Assembly: GCA_051883415.1 (NCBI GenBank)
Contig: JBJETR010000009.1
Coordinates: 1 to 21,151, forward strand
Direction of reading: 5' to 3'
Length of the DNA: 21,151 nt
From: HGM11368 sp051883415
GTDB taxonomy: Bacteria; Bacillota; Clostridia; Christensenellales; UBA3700
The notes under the pieces are model-generated. The model did no database searches. It saw nothing but the letters and a program-made list of their open reading frames with translations, and was not told the DNA's origin. Shown here piece by piece: positions 14,695-21,151 of this stretch. Numbering within the stretch: the stretch's first letter is position 1; each line of letters starts with the position of its first letter. The position numbers and the translations under genes are program-made.

Positions 14695-14780
14695 AAATGA
14701 GTCTCATTATTTAATGCAAGCCAGACCATACGGTCAGTGTGTTGACTTGCAACGCTATAGCGTCAACTACTCCCTCATTT
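14695..14780 (-). ncRNA. yybP-ykoY (Mn2+-sensing) riboswitch aptamer
   Basis: Read on the minus strand, P1 is AAATGAG (14780-14774) with CTCATTT (14701-14695). The 5' side of P1 leads into GGGAGTAG, the conserved motif of this class. GTCAACACACTGACC follows, matching the second conserved loop, and the 3' side ends in GAGAC just before P1 closes. Internal hairpins are GACGC-TATA-GCGTT, GACC-GTAT-GGTC and GCAAG/CTTGC. The class binds Mn2+ and commonly precedes mntP, as here. The aptamer begins at the predicted transcription start. Confidence 0.9.
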
Positions 14781-14785
14781 ATTAC

Positions 14786-14814
14786 ATTATATCATTTAAT
14801 ATTATATCGGTCAA
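14786..14814 (-). promoter_or_regulatory. Sigma-A promoter for the riboswitch-mntP transcript
   Basis: Minus-strand -35 TTGACC (14814-14809), a 17-nt spacer and -10 TATAAT (14791-14786). The predicted start near 14780 coincides with the first base of riboswitch P1. The -35 is 3 nt past the stop of the preceding gene. Confidence 0.85.
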
Positions 14815-14816
14815 GC

Positions 14817-15128
14817 CTACTTTACGTTTTTGTAGGCGTAGACGTAGGTAATCATCAAAGACGCAATTGCACCGACGAGAGCCACGCACAACACGACAAT
14901 AGAGGATATCTTGCCAAGCCATAGCGACACAAGCCCGCACAGCCACATCAGCAGTCCCGCAACGAATTGCGTTATGCCCATAATTTTGGCGTATTTTACC
15001 AGGTCGGCGTCTTTGGGCATAAAGGGCAACCTTCTTACGATAGACGTGTTTTTTCTAAAAAACAACGTATATCCGCTTATCACCAATGGAAAGCCCAATA
15101 TCATGACCAATATTTTGAATATAATCAT
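14817..15128 (-). CDS. Small three-helix membrane protein (DUF3784-like)
   Basis: 103 residues with three hydrophobic segments (about 4-22, 47-68, 73-95) separated by a basic loop, FFRKNTSIVRRLPFMPKD. The composition and size resemble small DUF3784-type membrane proteins of Clostridia, but I cannot assign a function. The ATG overlaps the stop of the upstream symporter gene by four bases (ATGA), indicating coupled translation and a possible partnership with the transporter. No terminator separates it from the mntP promoter, so read-through into the mntP riboswitch is possible. Confidence 0.75.
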   Translation of the reverse strand: MIIFKILVMILGFPLVISGYTLFFRKNTSIVRRLPFMPKDADLVKYAKIMGITQFVAGLLMWLCGLVSLWLGKISSIVVLCVALVGAIASLMITYVYAYKNVK

Positions 15129-16729
15129 TGCTCCTCTCCGCTTGTCGTCTCAGCGATATCGCAAGCTGCTTGAGTAATATCTTGCGCTGTTTTTTCCATA
15201 GTAGCGTTGTCGTCTACAAGTGGATTTTGCTCACCTGTTTCGACTTTTTCGGCATTTTCTCTTCTTTGGTCGATTTCCGCCTTGATTGTGTCGTACCTTT
15301 CGCCGTACAAGGTATACTTCTTTTTGTACACGATATAGCCGATTATGCACAGAGGTACGGGAACCAAGAACATAAAGACTCTAAGGATAGTCAACGCTCC
15401 ACCCGAGATCAAATCGGTAGCGTTGAGGATGTTGCCCGCGTCGTCGGCAAAGAACTGCGCCCATTTGCCCGTTTCTTCGTCCAAGCTTTCCACCACGTTA
15501 GGCAGCTTTGCCACTTTGATACCCACGCCCAAGATGAGCATAGCGATAGCTCCTGCGAACTTAGTCAGCAAAGTTTGCACGCTAAATATAACGCTATCTC
15601 CACGCTTGCCGGTTTTCCATTCGCCGTAGTCCACCACGTCGGCAATCATAACGGTAGAGCCTATTTGGTTTAGTCCGTTGGCAGTCATCAAGAATGCACC
15701 GCATAGAGCCACGATAATGGTATTGAGCAGATAGTTGCCGGGTTTTAGCACGAAGAAGATAAAGAACATTGCCACCATACCTATTATTGCCATAAAGTAA
15801 TTTGCGCCATACAACTTTTCTCTAGGCAATTTTTTGGTGATAAGGTTGTAGAAGAACATTGCAATACCTTGTCCCGTACAAGCCACGGCGGTAAACACGG
15901 TATAGCTATAACTACTGCTAAAATAATTGGCTCCGTTAGGGTAGCAGTACACGAATAGGTATAGCATTTGGAATAGCGAGATTGTCGTTGCCGACACGAA
16001 GAAGACGTAAGATATGGCGTAAGCCACGAGCTGGTCGTTGGTCTTAAACATATTGAAGATCTCGCCGAGCCCCACCTTTTCGTTAGGGAGTTCGTATTTT
16101 TCTTTGTTGCATAGTATAGTTACACTCATGAAGCAAGCCATCATAAGACCTGCAGCAAGTCCAAGGATGAGATAAGCTTTTCCCCAGCCGTATTTTGGAA
16201 TGAAGTTGGCGAGAATGACCGACGTACCTATAGAGGAGATGACGAAACCGCCGAAACCGCCGATAAGTTTTGCAAGAGAGCTAATCTTGTTGCGGTCTTC
16301 GGTGTCGTTGGCAATGGCAGGAATCATGCTCCAGAAAGGAACGTCAACGAGAGTAAAGGTCATACCCCAAATTATGTACATTGCGATATAATAGAAGTAC
16401 CTTAGTCCTATGCTTGTGGTTGACGACAGCGGGGTAAACATCAAAATGACGGAGGCGGCGTTGAGCAGCGCACCCACAGCCATCCACGGTCTAAATCTTC
16501 CCCACTTGCCCTTTTTGGTATTGTTGACCAATGTAGCAAGGATAGGATCGTTGATAGTATCCCAAGCCTTTGCAATTACGAAGGCGATTGTCAACACTAG
16601 GGCGTCGAGTCCCATATAGATATTGAGATAAGCCAAAAAGAACACGTTGATGCAGTTGTTGGAAATCTCTCTACCGAGCGAGCCGATAGAGTAAGTGACG
16701 TTTTCCAAAGGTCTGAGCCTGTTTTCCAT
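15125..16729 (-). CDS. GPH-family sugar:cation symporter (MelB-like, MFS fold)
   Basis: Predicted to import a glycoside or oligosaccharide with Na+ or H+ across the cytoplasmic membrane. 534 residues with about 12 hydrophobic segments. Family marks are FVIAKAWDTINDPILATLVNN (the loop 2-3 motif with the conserved Asp), GKWGRFRPWM, and VPFWSMIPAIANDTEDRNKI in the first half, plus ADVVDYGEWKTGKRGDSV in the second half. The protein is longer than MelB (about 470) because of an acidic hydrophilic C-terminal tail of about 60 residues; this tail is not a PTS IIA domain. The RBS AGGGGA precedes ATG 16729. A small membrane protein gene overlaps its stop. The substrate cannot be read from the sequence. 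Confidence 0.9.
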   Translation of the reverse strand: MENRLRPLENVTYSIGSLGREISNNCINVFFLAYLNIYMGLDALVLTIAFVIAKAWDTINDPILATLVNNTKKGKWGRFRPWMAVGALLNAASVILMFTPLSSTTSIGLRYFYYIAMYIIWGMTFTLVDVPFWSMIPAIANDTEDRNKISSLAKLIGGFGGFVISSIGTSVILANFIPKYGWGKAYLILGLAAGLMMACFMSVTILCNKEKYELPNEKVGLGEIFNMFKTNDQLVAYAISYVFFVSATTISLFQMLYLFVYCYPNGANYFSSSYSYTVFTAVACTGQGIAMFFYNLITKKLPREKLYGANYFMAIIGMVAMFFIFFVLKPGNYLLNTIIVALCGAFLMTANGLNQIGSTVMIADVVDYGEWKTGKRGDSVIFSVQTLLTKFAGAIAMLILGVGIKVAKLPNVVESLDEETGKWAQFFADDAGNILNATDLISGGALTILRVFMFLVPVPLCIIGYIVYKKKYTLYGERYDTIKAEIDQRRENAEKVETGEQNPLVDDNATMEKTAQDITQAACDIAETTSGEEQ

Positions 16730-16820
16730 AAAATTCCCCTATGTACAAAATAGTAATTTTATTATTACACAAAATCCCTCCAAAATCAATAGAGCAAGAC
16801 AAAAACTTATTGCAAATGTC

Positions 16821-16851
16821 AAAAAAATCCCCACTCTTTGCCAGAGTGGGG
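16821..16851 (-). terminator. Intrinsic terminator of the ABC transporter gene
   Basis: Minus-strand stem CCCCACTCT / AGAGTGGGG (9 bp, 5-nt loop) followed by A and seven T, 17 nt past the stop of the ABC gene. A shorter T-run on the other side could also serve the plus strand. Confidence 0.88.
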
Positions 16852-16867
16852 AAAATTTTTGTATGAG

Positions 16868-19800
16868 CTACCTATTTTGGATTGCATCGATAGGTCGCTT
16901 GCGAGCGATGTTCATCACAGGGATAAAGCTCGATGCGAAAGCTACCACTACGCCGATAGCCAATAACAAAGCAATTTGTCTGATGCTCACGTTGAGCAAC
17001 GTCAAGACGAGTCCGTATTGGGTGCGTAGCAAATTGTTGAGCACGAATACGATAGATATCGTAGCTACCGATGCCAACACCCAGTTGATGAGAGTTATGA
17101 TCATACTCTCGTTGAAGAATATCCCGAAGACGTCGCTCGACCTTGCGCCCACAGCTCTCAAGATGCCGATTTCACGCTTTTTGTAACTTATCGACACACT
17201 TATAAAGTTGAACATCATCAAGCTTGCGAACACGGCAAGACCAATGCCGATATACAAAAATATTTGGCTGAGAGGTCTGATAAGCCCGTCCACTTGATCG
17301 AGAAGGAAGCTTGCTTGATTGGATAGAGAATATTTTATGTTATTATTAGTCGTCTTGGCATATTGTAGCAATTCGTCCAATTCCGCATTGTTATCAAGAG
17401 GCATTTTGCCCACGGCATATCCGTAATAGCCCGCCTCCGGCACTTCGAATCCGTTATAGACGTAGCCACTGACGATAAGAGGGCAAGACGGTTGCACTTC
17501 GGGGTAATCTGCGTTAGGAATATAGTAGCCCACGATAGAGTAAGCGATATCCTGAGGTGCTTTACCTGTCGAATTTCTAAAGGATAACATACCGTACGGC
17601 ATATAGTCGGAGGTGGCGTTTTCGCACCTATAAATTACGGTCAAAAACTCGTTGTAGAAGTCCACGCCTCTCTTGCCGTAGGTGTTGTCGTAAGGGTAAT
17701 CACGCAGATAGTTTTGATAGTATAGCAACACTTCATCGTCCGGCAAACTTTCAAAATACGGATCGCTATTTCTAAATGCTTGAGGCACGTCGGCGACGGT
17801 AAGCTTGCATAGGTGGGCAATGGTGTTGATGTATTGTGTGTCGTGCACTCTAAATTGTGACAAATCGGTATGCAACAGGTTTTCTTTCTCCACGTCGGGG
17901 ATAACGTATCCGGCTTCTTCCAACGCATTGATAGTCGATGCCGAGACGCTTCTATTATGCATATTATAAGTATTGAAAGGCACTATCAACTCTCCGTCGG
18001 CTAGAGTAGTTTTTTCGCCGTCAACCCAAGTGATATTGGCATAATTCTTCATTTGTTCCAGAGTTGCGATATGCGAACTTCTACTAAAACCGCTCGTGCC
18101 GTCACTTGTCATGAAGAGGATGTTAGCGTCGGAGCCGAGAGTTTTTCCTACCGACACGGATGCAATAGAGTGCCTGTTTACGGCATAGTCGATTGCCTTG
18201 TTCATGGTGTTTTGAGTGACGCCGACTACAGCGTGAAGACCGCTATTTAACATGCTTTCCAGCTCTTGCGAATTTATCATATCCATCATAGAGCTAGCGG
18301 AAGCGTTAGAGTCGTCGGTTTTTGGTAGATATCTTTTATATTTTTCGTTAGGTTTGAGGTCGGTATCGAATAGCCCTACGATTTTATATGCGCACAAGCC
18401 TAGAGAATCTATCGTCACAGGTAGTCCCCAATCCGACGGAAGTGTTATGTATTTACCTTCAACGCTCTCGAAGTCGGTTACGTCTTCGCCCGATAGATTG
18501 TCCGTTTTACCCTGCTCGGCGTCGTAATAATTTATACCTGCCAGGTCAAAATGTTCGAACACGTATTGACTTATTGCTATTTCATCGTCATTTTGAGGCA
18601 GTCTGCCTTTTAGAGCGTACCCCATATTTTGCAAGAAACTTTGATTGAGACTAGCAAGTCCCGCAACTTTACCGTTATAGTAATTTATACCGACTGTGGA
18701 GTCGAGGTTGCTTGCCTTGTACAACGCACTGTCCAACGAGAAGCCCTTATCCCAACCAAACCCCGAGAATACGGGTATTACGTCGATTCCCGTATCTTGT
18801 TTGATTTTTGTGAGGTCGTTGTCGTTGAGCTTGAGAGCTTGTTCACCATACATAGTATCGTCATGCACGTAGTATTTGACGAAGGAAGCGTGGTCGATAT
18901 TTTCGTCTTTGATAGACTGCTTTGTCACCACGGTATTATCGTATGCGCTTATCGTGTCCACCAAGCCGAACATGGTAAAGGCAACTATGCACAGCAGTAT
19001 TGTCATCACCAATCTAAACGGCTTGGACTTGAGAGAAGACGCACCTATTTTCAGAGAGTTCTTGTATGGTAGACGAGAGCGTATCAGCTTACTATCTTCC
19101 TTAGAATATTGTTTGATTTTGATATTATCCTCTTGTGTATTCTCAAACTTTTCTTTGCAACCGTCCTCGCCTATGCCCACCGCTTGTTTTATGCCTTCGT
19201 TGGCTTTGCCGTCGGTGGAGATAAATGTATCGCTATCCGCTTTGCTAAGATATTCGTTGATGAGATTTAGGTCGGCTTGGGTGAGGGTGTAGCCCTTTTT
19301 GACTCTCAGTAGTCCGTCGTCCAACACGCTCACGCCTTCGTTGACCTCGTTAGGAGCAACGTTGGTCTTGGTCGTGTCGGAGATAATCTTACCGTCTTTT
19401 AGTTCTATTATTCTATCGCCGTACTGCTCGGCAAAATCTCTATCGTGCGAAACGATAAGCACCAACTTAGTCTTGGACAATTTTTTGAGCGTGTCCATCA
19501 CTTGAATACCCGTTCTGCTGTCGAGTGCGCCCGTCGGCTCGTCAGCCATGATTATCTCGGGTGACTTGATGAGTGCACGAGCTATGGCAACCCTTTGTTT
19601 TTGACCGCCCGACAACTCGTTAGGCTTTCTATTGCCGTAGCCCGTCAAATCAACCTCGTCCAACAGTGCGTTTAGCGATTGACTGTCGGCTTTTTTGCCT
19701 TGCAATTCCATAGCAAGGGCAATATTCGCTCCCACCGTAAATTCCGGCAGTATGTTATACTCTTGGAATATAAAGCCCACGAAGGTGTTGCGATAACTGT

Positions 19801-20035
19801 CGAAGTCGGATTGGCTAAAGTCTTTGCTCGACTTTCCTTTGATGACGAACTCTCCGCAATCGGCTTGGTCTAGTCCGCCCAGCACGTTGAGCAGGGTAGA
19901 CTTACCGCTACCCGATTTACCTAGTATAAAGACCATACCCGTGTCGGCAAACTTTACGCTTACGTCGTCCAGAGCCTTTACAGGCACGCCCTTCTTAGGT
20001 CTATACGTCTTGCTGACGTTTTTTATTTCTAGCAT
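16868..20035 (-). CDS. ABC transporter, fused ATPase and FtsX/MacB-type permease
   Basis: A single 1055-residue chain. The N-terminal ATPase has Walker A GKSGSGKST (39-47), Q-loop Gln91, signature LSGGQKQR (141-148), Walker B IIMADEP (161-167) and switch His197. A charged linker (about 200-335) leads to one membrane helix (about 337-360), then a large extracytoplasmic domain of about 550 residues. Three C-terminal helices follow with the FtsX-type sequence SYKKREIGILRAVGA and the ending MNIARKRPIDAIQ. This is MacB/Bce-like topology, but with an extracytoplasmic domain much larger than in MacB (about 220). Such transporters usually act as dimers in peptide or antibiotic resistance or envelope-stress responses rather than nutrient uptake. 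RBS GAGGT precedes ATG 20035. No two-component system or peptide gene is adjacent, so the substrate is unknown. Confidence 0.93.
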   Translation of the reverse strand: MLEIKNVSKTYRPKKGVPVKALDDVSVKFADTGMVFILGKSGSGKSTLLNVLGGLDQADCGEFVIKGKSSKDFSQSDFDSYRNTFVGFIFQEYNILPEFTVGANIALAMELQGKKADSQSLNALLDEVDLTGYGNRKPNELSGGQKQRVAIARALIKSPEIIMADEPTGALDSRTGIQVMDTLKKLSKTKLVLIVSHDRDFAEQYGDRIIELKDGKIISDTTKTNVAPNEVNEGVSVLDDGLLRVKKGYTLTQADLNLINEYLSKADSDTFISTDGKANEGIKQAVGIGEDGCKEKFENTQEDNIKIKQYSKEDSKLIRSRLPYKNSLKIGASSLKSKPFRLVMTILLCIVAFTMFGLVDTISAYDNTVVTKQSIKDENIDHASFVKYYVHDDTMYGEQALKLNDNDLTKIKQDTGIDVIPVFSGFGWDKGFSLDSALYKASNLDSTVGINYYNGKVAGLASLNQSFLQNMGYALKGRLPQNDDEIAISQYVFEHFDLAGINYYDAEQGKTDNLSGEDVTDFESVEGKYITLPSDWGLPVTIDSLGLCAYKIVGLFDTDLKPNEKYKRYLPKTDDSNASASSMMDMINSQELESMLNSGLHAVVGVTQNTMNKAIDYAVNRHSIASVSVGKTLGSDANILFMTSDGTSGFSRSSHIATLEQMKNYANITWVDGEKTTLADGELIVPFNTYNMHNRSVSASTINALEEAGYVIPDVEKENLLHTDLSQFRVHDTQYINTIAHLCKLTVADVPQAFRNSDPYFESLPDDEVLLYYQNYLRDYPYDNTYGKRGVDFYNEFLTVIYRCENATSDYMPYGMLSFRNSTGKAPQDIAYSIVGYYIPNADYPEVQPSCPLIVSGYVYNGFEVPEAGYYGYAVGKMPLDNNAELDELLQYAKTTNNNIKYSLSNQASFLLDQVDGLIRPLSQIFLYIGIGLAVFASLMMFNFISVSISYKKREIGILRAVGARSSDVFGIFFNESMIITLINWVLASVATISIVFVLNNLLRTQYGLVLTLLNVSIRQIALLLAIGVVVAFASSFIPVMNIARKRPIDAIQNR

Positions 20036-20067
20036 TTTTACCTCACAATATAATATAGTTTTATAAC

Positions 20068-20095
20068 ATTATACCATAGTAAGAATATTTGTCAA
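20068..20095 (-). promoter_or_regulatory. Sigma-A promoter for the ABC transporter gene
   Basis: Minus-strand -35 TTGACA (20095-20090), a 16-nt spacer and -10 TATAAT (20073-20068), 33 nt before the start codon. Both hexamers are perfect consensus. Confidence 0.85.
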
Positions 20096-20124
20096 CATAG
20101 ACTCTATTCTAACAAGCCATTTGG

Positions 20125-20212
20125 CTGACCGTGGCAACTCCTACGTCTTGTCTTGCTCGTATTCTTAAGCACTCAAAGGAGAAAAGGATAAATCGCATCT
20201 CCACAGTCAAAA
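20125..20212. repeat. Degenerate relative of the nested inverted-repeat element
   Basis: Contains GGCAACTCC, then CTTGTCTTGCTCGTAT, and further on GCATCTCCACAGTCAA. These are the order and approximate sequences of the right-hand half of the element at 12008-12051, but with an insertion of about 35 nt and no clear paired left arm. It is read as a decayed copy. Confidence 0.4.
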
Positions 20213-20218
20213 GAGGTA

Positions 20219-20450
20219 TGTCATTGCGCCCAGTGCATTGGCAATCTCAACCGTATAAAGCCGCCTTTGTGCAAATGGAGGTGGCTTGCCGAATGCCAAT
20301 ACGGAGAGATTGACCTATTGTGTCATTGCGAACGAAGTGTGGCAATCTCTTGTGTTGTGTCATTGCGAACGAAGTGTGGCAATCTCAACCGTATAAAGCC
20401 GCCTTTGTGCAAATGGAAGTGGCTTGCCGAATGCCAATACGGAGAGATTG
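20219..20450. repeat. Repeat cluster C: tandem palindromic modules
   Basis: A 74-bp unit joining the GGCAATCTCAACC end to a CCTTTGTGCAAATGG...GAGATTG module occurs at 20239-20312 and 20377-20450 with a single difference. Between them a 32-bp unit (TTGTGTCATTGCG...) is present twice in tandem (20318-20349 and 20355-20386). There is no credible CDS, and the cluster ends 25 bp before the fucosidase promoter. Confidence 0.85.
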
Positions 20451-20474
20451 TCGTACTCCCTTTTCAAGTCGATA

Positions 20475-20503
20475 TTGACAATTTTTTGTGCATTGTTTAT
20501 AAT
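20475..20503 (+). promoter_or_regulatory. Consensus sigma-A promoter for the fucosidase gene
   Basis: -35 TTGACA (20475-20480), a 17-nt spacer and -10 TATAAT (20498-20503): both hexamers and the spacing are perfect. The start codon is 33 nt further. No clear operator palindrome is visible. Confidence 0.88.
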
Positions 20504-20535
20504 GAAACCAAAGTAACAGGCGAGGCAGGCAAATT

Positions 20536-21151
20536 ATGACAGAACAAGAAAAATTAGAATTTTACACGTCGATAGTGCCGAGGCGCAATCAACTCATCGT
20601 ACAAGATATGAAATTTTACGCTTTCGTGCACTATACCGTCAATACCTTCACCGACCAAGAGTGGGGCGACGGCACCGAGAGCGAGCAAGTCTTCAACCCT
20701 ACTGCGCAAGACACCGATCAATGGTGCAAGGCTATAGCGGGTGCGGGAATGAAAGGACTAATACTCACTTGCAAGCATCACGACGGCTTTTGTTTGTGGC
20801 GCACCAAGACGACCGAACACTGCATCTCCAACAGCCCCTACAAGGACGGCAAGGGCGACGTAGTGGCGGAAGTTGCCGAGAGTTGTCGCAAGTACGGCTT
20901 GAAGTTCGGTGTCTACCTCTCGCCTTGGGATAGGAACAGCAAGTATTATTCCACCGATGCCTACAACGATTTTTACGTAGAGCAACTCACGGAGCTACTC
21001 ACTAATTATGGCGATATATTTATGCTATGGCTAGACGGTGCATGCGCCAGCGATGCCGACGGCAAGCCTAAGCAAATCTATGATTTTGACCGTATCTACG
21101 CCACGGCGTACAAGCTGCAACCCGATATTTGCATATCCGTCACGGGGCCCG
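20536..21151 (+). CDS. Alpha-L-fucosidase, GH29 family (5' part, runs off the window)
   Basis: A glycoside hydrolase expected to release alpha-L-fucose from glycans such as mucin, milk or Lewis-type structures. 205 codons are present from ATG 20536 (purine-rich GAGGCAGG upstream). Visible family features are FTDQEWGDGTE (near 40-50), GLILTCKHHDGFCLW (His81-His82-Asp83), KGDVVAEVAES, LKFGVYLSPWDRN, and LWLDGA with Asp167 in the position of the catalytic nucleophile. The YLSPWDRN and LLTNYGDIF segments resemble the GH29-B (alpha-1,3/4) type, but the subfamily call is inference. No signal peptide is seen, so the enzyme is probably cytoplasmic and acts on imported oligosaccharides. The acid/base residue and C-terminal domain lie outside the window. 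Confidence 0.95.
   Translation, partial: MTEQEKLEFYTSIVPRRNQLIVQDMKFYAFVHYTVNTFTDQEWGDGTESEQVFNPTAQDTDQWCKAIAGAGMKGLILTCKHHDGFCLWRTKTTEHCISNSPYKDGKGDVVAEVAESCRKYGLKFGVYLSPWDRNSKYYSTDAYNDFYVEQLTELLTNYGDIFMLWLDGACASDADGKPKQIYDFDRIYATAYKLQPDICISVTGP

Noticed and set aside
20131..20539. Short open frames in cluster C
   Set aside because: They consist of translated repeat modules and end at the promoter of the fucosidase.

Overview
The window looks like a chromosomal segment of a low-to-mid GC Gram-positive bacterium of the class Clostridia (Bacillota), probably an uncultured gut commensal. Evidence: strong AGGAGG-type ribosome binding sites, sigma-A promoters of the TTGACA-N16/17-TATAAT type, U-tracted intrinsic terminators, a PepV-type dipeptidase, a DegV protein, a DUF815 ATPase, a yybP-ykoY riboswitch ahead of mntP, and dispersed intergenic repeats of a kind I recall from gut Clostridia. 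The species cannot be named from the sequence alone.

Layout. 1-450: end of an upstream transcript (terminator), a tRNA-Ser(GGA) on the minus strand, and terminators. 449-3311: pepV (minus) and gltX (plus), divergent, with overlapping promoters. 3394-4540: the rpsF-ssb-rpsR operon (minus), convergent with gltX. 4599-5217: a gene-free region made of modular palindromic repeats followed by a nested inverted-repeat element. 5250-10958: a plus-strand gene run encoding an unrecognised membrane-anchored protein, a NahK-like hexosamine/hexose 1-kinase, GalE, and a membrane CapD/WbpM-type nucleotide-sugar dehydratase. 11037-11930: degV. 11926-12585: a second nested inverted-repeat element, further hairpins and a second repeat cluster. 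12634-16729 (minus): a DUF815 AAA+ ATPase, mntP with its Mn riboswitch, a small membrane protein, and a MelB-like GPH sugar symporter. 16821-20095 (minus): a 1055-residue ABC ATPase-permease fusion. 20100-20450: a third repeat cluster. 20475 to the window end: a consensus promoter and the 5' part of a GH29 alpha-L-fucosidase.

How the genes may work together. The kinase, the 4-epimerase, the GPH sugar symporter and the fucosidase would fit a bacterium that strips fucose from host or milk glycans and routes hexosamine or galactose into UDP-sugars, with CapD feeding surface polysaccharide. This is inference from gene content; the genes lie on several transcripts.

The most unusual signal is non-coding. 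Two intergenic elements (5092-5217 plus, 11926-12051 minus) share a nearly identical apical hairpin (GAGCGTACTA...CGTACGTGA). Each is enclosed by two further perfect or near-perfect inverted-repeat tiers whose sequences differ between the copies while pairing is kept. That is the covariation expected of a conserved structured RNA or a structure-selected mobile repeat.
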